Positions 8,800 to 16,557 of a DNA stretch of 35,072 nt are shown one piece after another. A program made the translations under genes and the position numbers. Numbering within the stretch: the first letter of the stretch is position 1; each line of letters starts with the position of its first letter. Source of the stretch: Nitrospinota bacterium (GTDB taxonomy: Bacteria; Nitrospirota; Nitrospiria; Nitrospirales; UBA8639). Under the pieces are notes generated by a model, which saw nothing but the letters and a program-made list of their open reading frames with translations, was not told where the DNA came from and made no database searches. Location of the stretch: contig JACZVJ010000021.1 in NCBI GenBank assembly GCA_022572725.1, forward strand, positions 1 to 35,072, written 5' to 3'.

Positions 8800-9831
8800 T
8801 TAAGATTTCCCCAAAATCACCTGTAGGAGTTTTTCGTTCTGGCCCCGGAGGATTCGTATGGCGACCCGTTGGCCTGGTGTTGTGCGCTCGATGAGATAGT
8901 TTTTCAATTGAGCCGGGGATGTGATGGTCGTTTCCTCAATGGAGAGGAGAATATCACCTTTGCGGAGGCCTCCTTTTCGAGCGGGCCCAGAAGCCTTAGC
9001 CACGGCGACTCGCCATTGGATCCCCTTTTTGACGACGGTCATCTGAATGCCGAGCTTTGGAAATTCAAGATGTTTCCCCTGAATGAGTGCCGTGGTTATC
9101 CGGTGCGCTAATGGACCCGGTACCGCAAAGGCAAATCTGCTACAGCGTCGTTCTCCCTGGGTTGTTTCTGTCTGAATAATGGCATGAACCACGCCTACAA
9201 TTTCCCCTCTCACGTTAAAGAGCCCGCCACCAGAATTACCGCTGCAGGCGGATAAGTCGATCTGCATGAGCCTTGACTGGACAGTGGGCAGGAATGTGTT
9301 TGGATTTCCGATGCGTCCAAAACCTAGTGCGGGACCCCACCCGAGGGGATACCCCACGGTGAAGACCTCCTCTCCGGGTTCAGGGTCGGTGTCGCCAAAT
9401 GGGATTGAACCGAGTCGTGACGTGCCGTCTTGATGGTTGACCCGATAAACAGCGATGTCCAGAAAAGCATTGACTCCAGTCAGCACCGCTGGCAATTCTT
9501 GTAGATCCTCCGTAAGGACGGTGATGTTATTCGGAATGACGGGTTTCCCTCTTTCGGTGCCCTTGACCGCATGGCTCGCTGTTAGGATATAGCCATCCCT
9601 AATATGGACTCCGGTTCCCCGCACCGAAAAATGTCTTTGGGTGGCTTGGCTTGGGGAGTCCTCCACGTGTCGCAGGATACCAACGGTCGCGGCTTTGGCA
9701 CGCTCAATTGCCTTGGAAAGCTGATGATCGGGAACTTCTCCCATGGCTGGAGGCGCGGAAAAACAGAGGGCCAAAACTACGATGAGGATTGGGGGTTTCA
9801 ACGTTATTGGTGGGGAGGCTGTTAATGTCAT
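8800..9831 (-). CDS. exported trypsin-like serine protease with PDZ domain (HtrA/Deg-like, S1C)
   Basis: 343 aa. An N-terminal hydrophobic segment (about 14-30) ending in PPAMG looks like a Sec signal peptide, so the protein is likely periplasmic. The catalytic triad is visible: H87 in LTASHAV, D125 in FLDIAVYRV, S200 in SGNSGGG. One PDZ-like domain occupies about 255-343 (GLRKGDILLSIEE). Known family role: quality-control proteolysis or chaperoning of envelope proteins. It is shorter than classical two-PDZ DegP and closer to DegS-type architecture, but it carries a cleavable signal and no clear anchor. Start ATG 9831 is preceded by AAGGAG with 6-7 nt spacing. It faces clpB convergently across 119 bp that hold only a weak hairpin (8707-8726). 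Confidence 0.9.
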   Translation of the reverse strand: MTLTASPPITLKPPILIVVLALCFSAPPAMGEVPDHQLSKAIERAKAATVGILRHVEDSPSQATQRHFSVRGTGVHIRDGYILTASHAVKGTERGKPVIPNNITVLTEDLQELPAVLTGVNAFLDIAVYRVNHQDGTSRLGSIPFGDTDPEPGEEVFTVGYPLGWGPALGFGRIGNPNTFLPTVQSRLMQIDLSACSGNSGGGLFNVRGEIVGVVHAIIQTETTQGERRCSRFAFAVPGPLAHRITTALIQGKHLEFPKLGIQMTVVKKGIQWRVAVAKASGPARKGGLRKGDILLSIEETTITSPAQLKNYLIERTTPGQRVAIRILRGQNEKLLQVILGKS

Positions 9832-10188
9832 TCATTTCTCCTTATCAAAGGGACAAAAAGGTATTAAGCTGAAATGCTCAACTTTGGTATAGCGAGTGAA
9901 GCCTGGAGGGTCAAGATACTACCCAATACAAATGGAAGCGGGACGTGAGGTCTGTTTTACCTGAAATGCAGTCAATCTCGTTTCCGAGGGGGGTATCCAG
10001 ATCGTATGACTTATGAACTGGGTAATAGATTGTAACATTGCCTGGGGTTGGGGGACTTAAGTGTAAAGGTCAAGAAAGAATTGGGGTTCTCAGGTGCAAC
10101 TGAATCCTATTCTTTTAAGAATTGTGTTTCCTGATAATGGTTCGCCGTCGGGATTCATTGTGCCTTGCACGGAGGCAGGAGGTTGATC
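9832..10188. other. intergenic region between divergent protease and msrA genes
   Basis: These 357 bp contain no convincing gene. They must carry the promoters of both divergent genes. The only clear elements are the two ribosome binding sites at the ends. A TGATAATG stretch near 10131 could be an extended -10 box, but no -35 fits it. I see nothing else. Confidence 0.5.
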
Positions 10189-10809
10189 ATGAAAACGTTT
10201 AGCTTTTTGGCCATTCTTGGTTTGGTAGGCTGCCTGGCTGTTGCTTGGGGTGGTCCCTCGGACAGTGGCGTTCCCAATGGGGGACCTCTGGCTAAGGCCA
10301 CCTTTGCGGGGGGATGTTTCTGGTGCATGGAGCCCCCTTACGACAAGTTGGAGGGAGTGATCTCCACCACCTCAGGGTACACCGGTGGGCAGAAAGCCAA
10401 TCCCACGTATGAGGAGGTGTCCGCTGGAATCACGGGGCATGCAGAGGCGGTCCAGGTTCTGTATGACCCGACCAAAATCAGTTACGCGAAATTGCTGGAT
10501 GTCTTCTGGCGTAACATTGATCCGACCACCCCGGATCGGCAATTTTGCGATGTGGGCCTTCAATATCGGACGGGAATCTTCTATCACAACGATGAGCAAA
10601 AACAGTTGGCCGAGCAATCCAAGCAAGCTGTAGGGCAATCTAAAACCTTTCCCGAACCCATTGTCACCCCAATCACCGCCGCGACGGAGTTTTTCCCTGC
10701 AGAGGAATACCACCAGGATTTTTATCAGAAAAATCCCTTTCGCTATAAATTCTATCGCTATGGCTGTGGACGGGATGCACGCTTGGCCGAACTCTGGGGG
10801 GAAGCCTAA
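10189..10809 (+). CDS. msrA: peptide-methionine (S)-S-oxide reductase MsrA, predicted lipoprotein
   Basis: 206 aa from ATG 10189, chosen because GGAGGCAGGAGG (10171-10182) ends 6 nt before it. A TTG at 10165 would lie upstream of that SD and is rejected. Residues 1-15 form a short hydrophobic leader ending in LVGC, a lipobox with C15, so lipid anchoring outside the cytoplasm is likely. The MsrA catalytic motif GGCFWCMEP places the nucleophile at C43; QFCDVG and the C-terminal YGCGRD supply further cysteines that may resolve the disulfide. The enzyme reduces methionine-S-sulfoxide in proteins. Envelope MsrA fits the neighbouring exported protease: both repair or remove damaged envelope proteins. 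No MsrB is fused or adjacent. Confidence 0.93.
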   Translation: MKTFSFLAILGLVGCLAVAWGGPSDSGVPNGGPLAKATFAGGCFWCMEPPYDKLEGVISTTSGYTGGQKANPTYEEVSAGITGHAEAVQVLYDPTKISYAKLLDVFWRNIDPTTPDRQFCDVGLQYRTGIFYHNDEQKQLAEQSKQAVGQSKTFPEPIVTPITAATEFFPAEEYHQDFYQKNPFRYKFYRYGCGRDARLAELWGEA

Positions 10810-10851
10810 GCTGGGTTTCCCTTTGCCTCTTGAAAGCCTTTAACTCTTCCT

Positions 10852-11502
10852 ATGGCTGGGCCCGCTCCACCAGTCCTCTTCGATATTACTCTCAAACTTT
10901 CCTCCCACACCCTCCTGTACCCGGGTGATCCCGCTCCCCTTGTTACGCGGACTTCAGATTTGGGCCAAGGGGATTCCCTCACCACTTCTCATCTTTCTGT
11001 CAGTTGCCATGTGGGAACCCATGTTGATTCACCGGCTCATTTTATTGCACATGGGGCGACCCTGGATGACTTGCCTTTGGACTCGTTTTATGGTCCGGCG
11101 GTGGTTGTTGATCTGGTGGGAAAAGCCGTCATTGAAGTCGCCGATTTCACCTCGGTAGAAATTCCGACGTCTCATCATATTCTGCTCAAGACCGATAATT
11201 CAGCCTTCCTCAAGCTCGATACCTTTGCAAGTTCTTATTGTGTTCTGTCACCGAAAGCCGCTGAGTACCTCGCCGATTTGAACCCTCTTTCGGTAGGGTT
11301 TGATTATTATAGTCTTGATCCCTACCAGGAGAATGGCTTGCATCCCGCTCACACCACGCTTGCACGCGCCAATATTCCCGTGTTTGTGTGCCTTGATCTG
11401 GGAGAAATTCAGCCGGGGGGTTATCTATTTGCTGGGTTCCCGTTACGCCTGGCGGGCGCTGAGGCCTCGCCGGTCCGGGCATTATTGATTGCCAACCAGT
11501 GA
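10852..11502 (+). CDS. cyclase family protein (kynurenine formamidase-like)
   Basis: 216 aa with the putative cyclase/arylformamidase signature HVGTHVDSPAHF at residues 53-64 (H53, H57, D59 as metal ligands). FDITLKLSS and YPGDPAP at the N-terminus are typical of the family, as is a late GLHPAH segment near 163-168. Members are metal-dependent hydrolases; kynurenine formamidase is the best-known activity, but the family is broad. No other tryptophan-degradation gene is nearby, so the substrate is not assigned. No signal peptide. It follows msrA by 42 bp on the same strand and could be cotranscribed. Confidence 0.87.
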   Translation: MAGPAPPVLFDITLKLSSHTLLYPGDPAPLVTRTSDLGQGDSLTTSHLSVSCHVGTHVDSPAHFIAHGATLDDLPLDSFYGPAVVVDLVGKAVIEVADFTSVEIPTSHHILLKTDNSAFLKLDTFASSYCVLSPKAAEYLADLNPLSVGFDYYSLDPYQENGLHPAHTTLARANIPVFVCLDLGEIQPGGYLFAGFPLRLAGAEASPVRALLIANQ

Positions 11503-11714
11503 TGGGTGGGATATTACCCAGTCGAAAAGCTCACTTGAATAAAGTTCTTCCGTATCTGACCGGGAGGGGCTGTCCAGAAGTCACAAGAAAAGCCACGCGC
11601 TGCCCAGCTCTTTTGTACTCTGCCACGATTGAGGGTTGCCCGACTTCTCCATCGCCGGGGTGGGTGTTAAAGGAAATGGGAAAAAGCCGGGAGAGTTTCC
11701 CTTAATTGGCCACC

Positions 11715-11743
11715 TTGTCAGTGCAAATGCTTTCCGTTACAGT
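11715..11743 (+). promoter_or_regulatory. candidate sigma70 promoter upstream of the 121-aa gene
   Basis: TTGTCA (11715-11720), 17 bp, then TACAGT (11738-11743). The -35 is identical to that of the glnE promoter at 1991. Initiation near 11750 would leave about 35 nt before ATG 11785. The rest of the 282-bp gap after the cyclase gene shows nothing else clear. Confidence 0.45.
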
Positions 11744-11784
11744 GACCTGGCTTTTGGGGAAGTTTCCTGCTAGGGATCAGAGCC

Positions 11785-12150
11785 ATGCGCCTATCCGGAG
11801 GGGCCATCGGTCTCTTAAAAGAATACATGCATGACATGGTCGAGCAGGCCAAGCAGGAGGAAGCTGCAATTCAATCCTTTGGGTACGCCTCTCAGCCGTA
11901 CCGTGCGGATCAGGCGATTTCCGACCTCTTAGCCATTTTGGATGACCGGATCGAATCCGAGGGAGTCCAGATGGGATTGCCCGTGGAATTCCTCCATCAG
12001 ATGTGGATGCTCTGCAATGAGGCTGGAGGCCACATCGGCGAGACGGTTTGGCTGAAAAAAAACCTGGAGAATACCCCTCCTTCCAAAGCCCGCACGCGTG
12101 AACTCACCTACCACGCCCTCATCGAGTATCTGGAAAGCCAGCCGGAGTGA
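11785..12150 (+). CDS. hypothetical protein, 121 aa
   Basis: I do not recognise this protein. It is soluble and mostly helical in appearance, acidic overall, with no signal peptide, membrane segment or cysteine motif. Gene-like support: a candidate promoter at 11715-11743, AGGGA about 10 nt before the ATG, and an uninterrupted frame that ends just inside the convergent prmA gene. The last 32 bp (12119-12150) overlap the prmA 3' end on the other strand. That is compact packing, not evidence against either gene. Confidence 0.6.
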   Translation: MRLSGGAIGLLKEYMHDMVEQAKQEEAAIQSFGYASQPYRADQAISDLLAILDDRIESEGVQMGLPVEFLHQMWMLCNEAGGHIGETVWLKKNLENTPPSKARTRELTYHALIEYLESQPE

Positions 12151-13009
12151 TGGGTTGGCAATCCTGAAAGGTAAATTCCAGCGCCAGCCATTCCTCTCGA
12201 GACCGTTTCCCAACCAATCCCCAACCTTCCGGGGCAAGGGCCATCGTCATTTCATCATGATCCTCAATCAGAATTCCAGAGATCAACAGGCGACTGTCCA
12301 CCGTGGCGTGATGAGAAAATTGGTGTCGATGTTTGAGAATGGTTTGGCGATCTAAATTAGCCAGGATGATATCCCAAGGCGATGGTTCGAGATCTTCCAG
12401 CCCGGTCGCGCAGAGATCCAGTTCAGGGCCGAACCCATTGAGGCGTGCGTATTCTTCCGCACACTCGATCGCCACGGGGTCATGGTCAAATCCTCGGGCG
12501 GACCTGGCACCCAGCCGGAGGGCAGCCATGGCCAGGATCCCGGTTCCAGTCCCAATGTCCAGAACGGTTTCGCCTCCCCGAATGATGTCCTCCAACCATT
12601 CCATCAGGAGTTGGGTGGTAGCATGGTGACCGGTGCCAAAGGCCTGTTTGGGGTCAATGATGAGCTCGATGGTGTGAGGGCCCATCGGCACGGACTCCCA
12701 GCTTGGACGAATAAGGAACCGCTTTCCAATCCAAAGGGGACGGACTTGGGCCGCCCACCGCGCATTCCAGTCTTCCGAGGGGATTTCCTGGACTGTCAGA
12801 TTGCTTTTAGGCTGGGGATCACCCAGCTGCCTCAACGCCTGATGGATGGTCTCAAGGGTTCGCGTATTCCATTCATTTCGTTCCCAATACAGGCGAACCC
12901 TTCCGTTTTCTTCCCAGGCCCCCACCATTCCTGATAGGTTCAGGAGGCCGGCCAATTCCGTTGCGTCGATGGCCGACGCAATGGAAACTTCGATGTAGGA
13001 CTTATCCAT
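12119..13009 (-). CDS. prmA: ribosomal protein L11 methyltransferase PrmA
   Basis: 296 aa, standard length. The SAM-binding Rossmann motif LDIGTGTGILA is at about 150-160, preceded by the PrmA-specific FGTGHHATT at 124-132. SEDWNARWAAQVRPLWIGKRF at 78-98 is the linker region typical of PrmA. ILANLDRQTI near 215 corresponds to the ILANI motif of PrmA enzymes. It methylates ribosomal protein L11 in the cytoplasm. The 3' end overlaps the convergent 121-aa gene by 32 bp. On the other side only 45 bp separate it from the divergent MutS-like gene, so both promoters must overlap or lie inside coding DNA. Confidence 0.93.
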   Translation of the reverse strand: MDKSYIEVSIASAIDATELAGLLNLSGMVGAWEENGRVRLYWERNEWNTRTLETIHQALRQLGDPQPKSNLTVQEIPSEDWNARWAAQVRPLWIGKRFLIRPSWESVPMGPHTIELIIDPKQAFGTGHHATTQLLMEWLEDIIRGGETVLDIGTGTGILAMAALRLGARSARGFDHDPVAIECAEEYARLNGFGPELDLCATGLEDLEPSPWDIILANLDRQTILKHRHQFSHHATVDSRLLISGILIEDHDEMTMALAPEGWGLVGKRSREEWLALEFTFQDCQPITPAGFPDTR

Positions 13010-13054
13010 GATCGTTGACGGTCCGACTAGGAGACTGCACTGTCCACGAACTTT

Positions 13055-14905
13055 ATGCCAGATCCATTAGAAAAAAGACGGCCAAAGGCCCTCGAGCGCG
13101 GGATTGCACGGGCCGAGCGCCTTCTTGAACGAGGGGCTCGGACGAGTCTGACCATAAGCCGGGGGCGAATGGCGATTTTCATCACCGCGTTCCTGGTCTG
13201 TTTGGCCCTGTATAAGTCCGAGTGGTTTCAAGCCGGGAATACGGCGCTCGCGGGTTTTGTACTGCTGTTTCTCACCGTGGCACATTACCATACTCGGCTT
13301 GAAGACCGCTTGCACCGACTCCGGCTATGGCAGGGAATCAAACGGTCGAACCTCGGGCGCCATCGGTTGGACTGGGAGAAAATCCCCCACTCCGATGTTC
13401 CGACGCCACCCTCACATCCCTATGCCGCTGATCTGGACCTCACGGGCGTTCATTCCTTGCTCCGCCTGGTAGATTCCACCATCACGTCGGGTGGCCAAAG
13501 GGTGTTGGCCGCCTGGTTCTTGAACCAAAATCATACGCTGTTGGAGGAACCTGATTGGCAGAACCGGCAGGCTCTCGTCAAGGAGTTGAGCGACCTTCCT
13601 TCCCTTCGTGACCGCATGGCTTTGGAGGCCCAGCTTGTTAGCAAAGGGGCGCTCAAGGGCGAATCCATCATGGCCTTGCTGGAGAAACCACTCGAGTTCT
13701 CGAGGCTAATTCCCATTCTCCTGACGGCCTCGGTGCTTTGTGCCATGACCCTGGTCTTGATTGTGCTCTGGGCGGGGTGGGGCTTTTCTAACTATTGGGC
13801 GTTTTCGTTTGCGGCCTATGCCTTGCTCTACCTGTTTACGGCCGGATCCATTAAACCGGTATTCGGCCGTGTGCTGTTGCTCTATGATGAACTGAGAAAA
13901 TTGGGATCGGTGGTTCACCGCCTTGAGCGGCGATCATTTCAGAACACTCCAAACCTCCAAGATCTGTGCCGTCCTCTTATCACGAGTCCTTCCCGGCCTT
14001 CAAAAGAAATTCAGCGCCTGGCCCGGATCTGCCATGGTCTAAGCGTCAAGGCGCATCCGTTAATTCATTTAGCGGCCAATGCCCTGGTGCCGTGGGATTT
14101 AGGGTGGATCTTCCGGCTCCAACGCGCCTGTATCCACCTCCGGTCAGTTCTGCCAAGTTGGCTCGATTGTCTGGCAACCCTGGATGCGGCGGCTTCGTTG
14201 GGGGGATTTGCCCATCTGAACCCAGCCTATGCGTGGCCGGTTCTGAACGGGGCTCACACCGATCCCCAATCGGTTGGCCTGATGGCCAAGTCCCTTGGGC
14301 ATCCCTTGATCCCGGCCAAGCAACGGGTGGCGAATCATGTGGAGATTCGCGGTCGCGGGCGGATCCTGCTCGTGACGGGGTCCAACATGTCGGGGAAAAG
14401 CACCTTTCTCCGCACCGTTGGGCTCAACCTGTGCCTGGCCCAGGCCGGGGCTCCGGTTTGCGCCGAATCGTTTGAATGGTCCTGGATGCGGCTGTACTGC
14501 TGCATTCGGATCAGCGACTCGCTCGAAGAGGGTCTATCGTATTTCTATGCCGAGGTGAAGCGCTTGAGGGTGGTGCTTGATGCCGTGAGAGATCACACCC
14601 AACCACCGGTCCTCTTCCTGATCGATGAAATTTATAAAGGGACGAACAATCGGGAACGCCTACTCGGGAGCGAGGCCTTTATTCGCGAATTGATTTTGGG
14701 CAACGGGCTGGGTTTGATTTCCACCCACGATTTGGAGCTGGCGGGGTTGGGCAAGGAGTTAGCGTCGGTGACTAACCTGCATTTTCAGGAAACGGTTGAC
14801 GATGGACAAATGCAGTTCGATTTTCGACTCCGGCCAGGTCCCTGTCCCACCACGAACGCGCTCCGAATCATGGCCAAGGAAGGATTGCCGGTTCCCGAGA
14901 TGTAA
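13055..14905 (+). CDS. membrane-anchored MutS-like ATPase
   Basis: 616 aa. Residues about 130-156 (SLLRLVDSTITSGGQRVLAAWFL region) resemble the MutS core/lever start. The C-terminal ATPase domain has Walker A GSNMSGKS at 442-449, Walker B LFLIDEI with D524/E525, and STHD near 560. Two hydrophobic helices near the N-terminus (39-53, 62-78) and two more in the middle (218-242, 247-263) predict four membrane passes. The mismatch-binding domain I of MutS is absent, so classical mismatch repair is unlikely. MutS-related membrane ATPases of this type are found in many bacteria, with unclear function to my knowledge. The gene starts 45 bp from divergent prmA. Confidence 0.85.
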   Translation: MPDPLEKRRPKALERGIARAERLLERGARTSLTISRGRMAIFITAFLVCLALYKSEWFQAGNTALAGFVLLFLTVAHYHTRLEDRLHRLRLWQGIKRSNLGRHRLDWEKIPHSDVPTPPSHPYAADLDLTGVHSLLRLVDSTITSGGQRVLAAWFLNQNHTLLEEPDWQNRQALVKELSDLPSLRDRMALEAQLVSKGALKGESIMALLEKPLEFSRLIPILLTASVLCAMTLVLIVLWAGWGFSNYWAFSFAAYALLYLFTAGSIKPVFGRVLLLYDELRKLGSVVHRLERRSFQNTPNLQDLCRPLITSPSRPSKEIQRLARICHGLSVKAHPLIHLAANALVPWDLGWIFRLQRACIHLRSVLPSWLDCLATLDAAASLGGFAHLNPAYAWPVLNGAHTDPQSVGLMAKSLGHPLIPAKQRVANHVEIRGRGRILLVTGSNMSGKSTFLRTVGLNLCLAQAGAPVCAESFEWSWMRLYCCIRISDSLEEGLSYFYAEVKRLRVVLDAVRDHTQPPVLFLIDEIYKGTNNRERLLGSEAFIRELILGNGLGLISTHDLELAGLGKELASVTNLHFQETVDDGQMQFDFRLRPGPCPTTNALRIMAKEGLPVPEM

Positions 14906-14932
14906 AATGAATGGGCTGAAAAGAAGGAGCAG

Positions 14933-15214
14933 TTAAGGGAGAATCAACTGAACATCCTGCGTCTCTTGGTCGGTTTTCTCTCCGGTGGAGGTTCCGCAAT
15001 GCGCACAGAGGTACTCGTACAAGTTTCCGGTGGGGAGCACTAGCAACAATCGCTCTCTCGTCGGGGTGGCCGTTTTGCAGGATGGGCAATAGAGCAGCGA
15101 CGCGCGAAAGGACGAAAATTGAGCGTTTTTTGATTTGGCGGGGTAGGCCGGCCCCGGACGCATTCCCGGGGGAAAAGGGTTTCGGGCCTTTGGCGGAAAA
15201 GGAAAGCGAGCCAT
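14933..15214 (-). CDS. small zinc-ribbon protein, 93 aa
   Basis: A four-cysteine zinc ribbon is visible: C43-P-S-C46 and C70-A-H-C73, separated by 23 residues with a beta-rich segment. The first 35 residues are proline- and lysine-rich and probably disordered. No signal peptide. It is convergent with the MutS-like gene across 27 bp. The start is uncertain: ATG 15214 has no good SD, and M18 is an alternative. The cysteine pattern makes coding likely; the function is unknown. Confidence 0.6.
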   Translation of the reverse strand: MARFPFPPKARNPFPPGMRPGPAYPAKSKNAQFSSFRASLLYCPSCKTATPTRERLLLVLPTGNLYEYLCAHCGTSTGEKTDQETQDVQLILP

Positions 15215-15618
15215 GACGTGATCTTATCGAAGGGAATTGAATCGGGTCAAGGTTGAGGTCGTTCCCGGAGCGTGAATGGGATGCGTTCGTATCTGTTCGT
15301 ATGCTACCTGCTTAGAAAGTGCGTAAGGGGTGAGGCGTGAAATGTGAGGCGAAAATCCTTCTTCGCGCGTTACGCCTTACGCTTGACGCTTCACAAGGTT
15401 TGTTGCCCATTTTCATGATGCATGAGAGGACAGCAGGCCCAGGTCGAACTGCTTTGAATTGCTGTTTCGGAAAGGTTGGGGTTTCTCTGAAAGGAAGAAT
15501 TTGGAATTTGGCGGGCGCTGACCCCCTTGAACTCAGCGATGGGCTCTCGAGCCGTAGCAGGGAGAGGAAAATTGTGAGGTTCGGTGTGGGAGATTCAAAA
15601 ATCCAGAGGGCGAAAGCC
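15215..15618. other. 404-bp gene-free region containing a palindromic repeat
   Basis: No credible gene. It contains the hairpin repeat annotated at 15319-15394 and a short GGCTCTCGAGCC palindrome near 15542-15553. This is the left border of the repeat-rich PEP-CTERM stretch. Confidence 0.5.
15319..15394. repeat. long imperfect hairpin made of GTGAGGCG/GCGTAAGG-type units
   Basis: The left arm (15319-15351) contains GCGTAAGG, GTGAGGCG and a second GTGAGGCG. The right arm (15364-15394) reads GCGTTACGCC, TTACGC, TTGACGC, TTCAC. The reverse complement of the right arm aligns with the left arm at about 70 percent identity by eye, giving a roughly 30-bp stem with a loop of about 12 nt. It is neither followed by a T-run nor close to a gene end, so a mobile palindromic repeat is more likely than a terminator. 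Confidence 0.55.
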
Positions 15619-16257
15619 TCAAGCTCCCTGGCGTTTCCCGATTCGTTGTTTCAACCGCCAGGCCGCGAAACCGATCAGGCCGGAACTAAGAAGGATGAGG
15701 GAAGCAGGTTCAGGGTTGGCGATGGTGCCAGCAGCGAGGGTAAGCCCTTGGACCGAAAATTCGTGACCCGACGCCTGTGGGTTGGCTGAGAAGACAATCT
15801 GGTTAAAGGCCGTGGGAGTTAAGGCAATCGTATACGCGCCGTTGGGAGCGCTCGTATTGTCCTGCACGAACAAGGTTGGGATCCCGCCATCTAGGGCATA
15901 ATAACCGGACTCGAAGCTACCACCCTCGTAAAACAAGTCAGTGATCTGGATCTGTTGGATGAGCAGGTCCACACCCGAAGGGGGCGTAAAAGACAACGAC
16001 AGGACCTCGTTAGTGTCAATTTCGTCGTTTTCCCCTCCCCAAACACCATACCCGTCAACATTGTCCCAGTAGATATGCCCCGGTGTGGCGGACACCTCAA
16101 GCGAAATCTCATAGCCGTCTATGGAGAGCTGTGTGGAAAAGAAAGAGGAATCGCCAGGATTAAAGGAAGAATCGCGGAAGTCGATGACAGTGACCCCAAA
16201 CGCGTTGGCGGTCACGAAGAAGAAGGCCGCGGTCATAGGAGTGATCAAACGGTTCAT
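15619..16257 (-). CDS. PEP-CTERM sorting domain protein
   Basis: 212 aa, exported. An N-terminal signal (about 1-20, MTAAFFFVTANAFG) precedes a beta-rich, acidic, Gly/Ser-rich body with no recognised domain. The C-terminus is a textbook PEP-CTERM: NPEPASL, a hydrophobic helix, then a basic tail KQRIGKRQ (about 182-210). The family is processed by exosortase, usually in bacteria that make exopolysaccharide. GGAAGGTG just upstream of ATG 16257 is the ribosome binding site. A second, damaged PEP-CTERM gene lies upstream on the same strand. No exosortase gene is in this window. Confidence 0.85.
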   Translation of the reverse strand: MNRLITPMTAAFFFVTANAFGVTVIDFRDSSFNPGDSSFFSTQLSIDGYEISLEVSATPGHIYWDNVDGYGVWGGENDEIDTNEVLSLSFTPPSGVDLLIQQIQITDLFYEGGSFESGYYALDGGIPTLFVQDNTSAPNGAYTIALTPTAFNQIVFSANPQASGHEFSVQGLTLAAGTIANPEPASLILLSSGLIGFAAWRLKQRIGKRQGA

Positions 16258-16557
16258 GGTTCACCTTCCCTGCAGGGGGACATTCTCAAACAAGATGAGC
16301 CCGGCTGGGCCTCCTAATGTCTTTATCGGGTTGAGCGATGTCTACTTGAGGGGATACCAGGGGAGTAATGTGTAGGGGTCGGGTGGCCGGGAGGCTCGGA
16401 GACCGGTGCCGAGCAGAGTCGGAAAGGAATCTACCAGAACGAAAAATACAGAGTGAAACGAAAAGGATTGACGCCCGGGGTCCGGGAAGCCAGCCGGTAT
16501 CCTGGAGGGATATAGGAGGCCGGCCGGTATCCCGGACCGTCGGGGCTTACTGATCTC
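16258..16557. repeat. inverted repeat with internal direct repeats between the two PEP-CTERM genes
   Basis: This 300-bp gap holds a perfect 9-bp inverted repeat, GGTCCGGGA (16479-16487) and TCCCGGACC (16530-16538). It encloses two copies of GCCGGTATCC (16493-16502 and 16523-16532) spaced 30 bp apart. No coding sequence is evident. It lies just after the stop of the damaged PEP-CTERM gene and upstream of the intact one. Confidence 0.45.

Noticed and set aside
10165-10188. TTG start for msrA at 10165
   Set aside because: The SD GGAGGCAGGAGG lies after this codon and is correctly placed for ATG 10189, which also begins the lipoprotein leader.
11499-11705. Small gene after the cyclase gene
   Set aside because: No RBS, low-complexity composition and no recognisable feature; the region fits better as a promoter-containing spacer.
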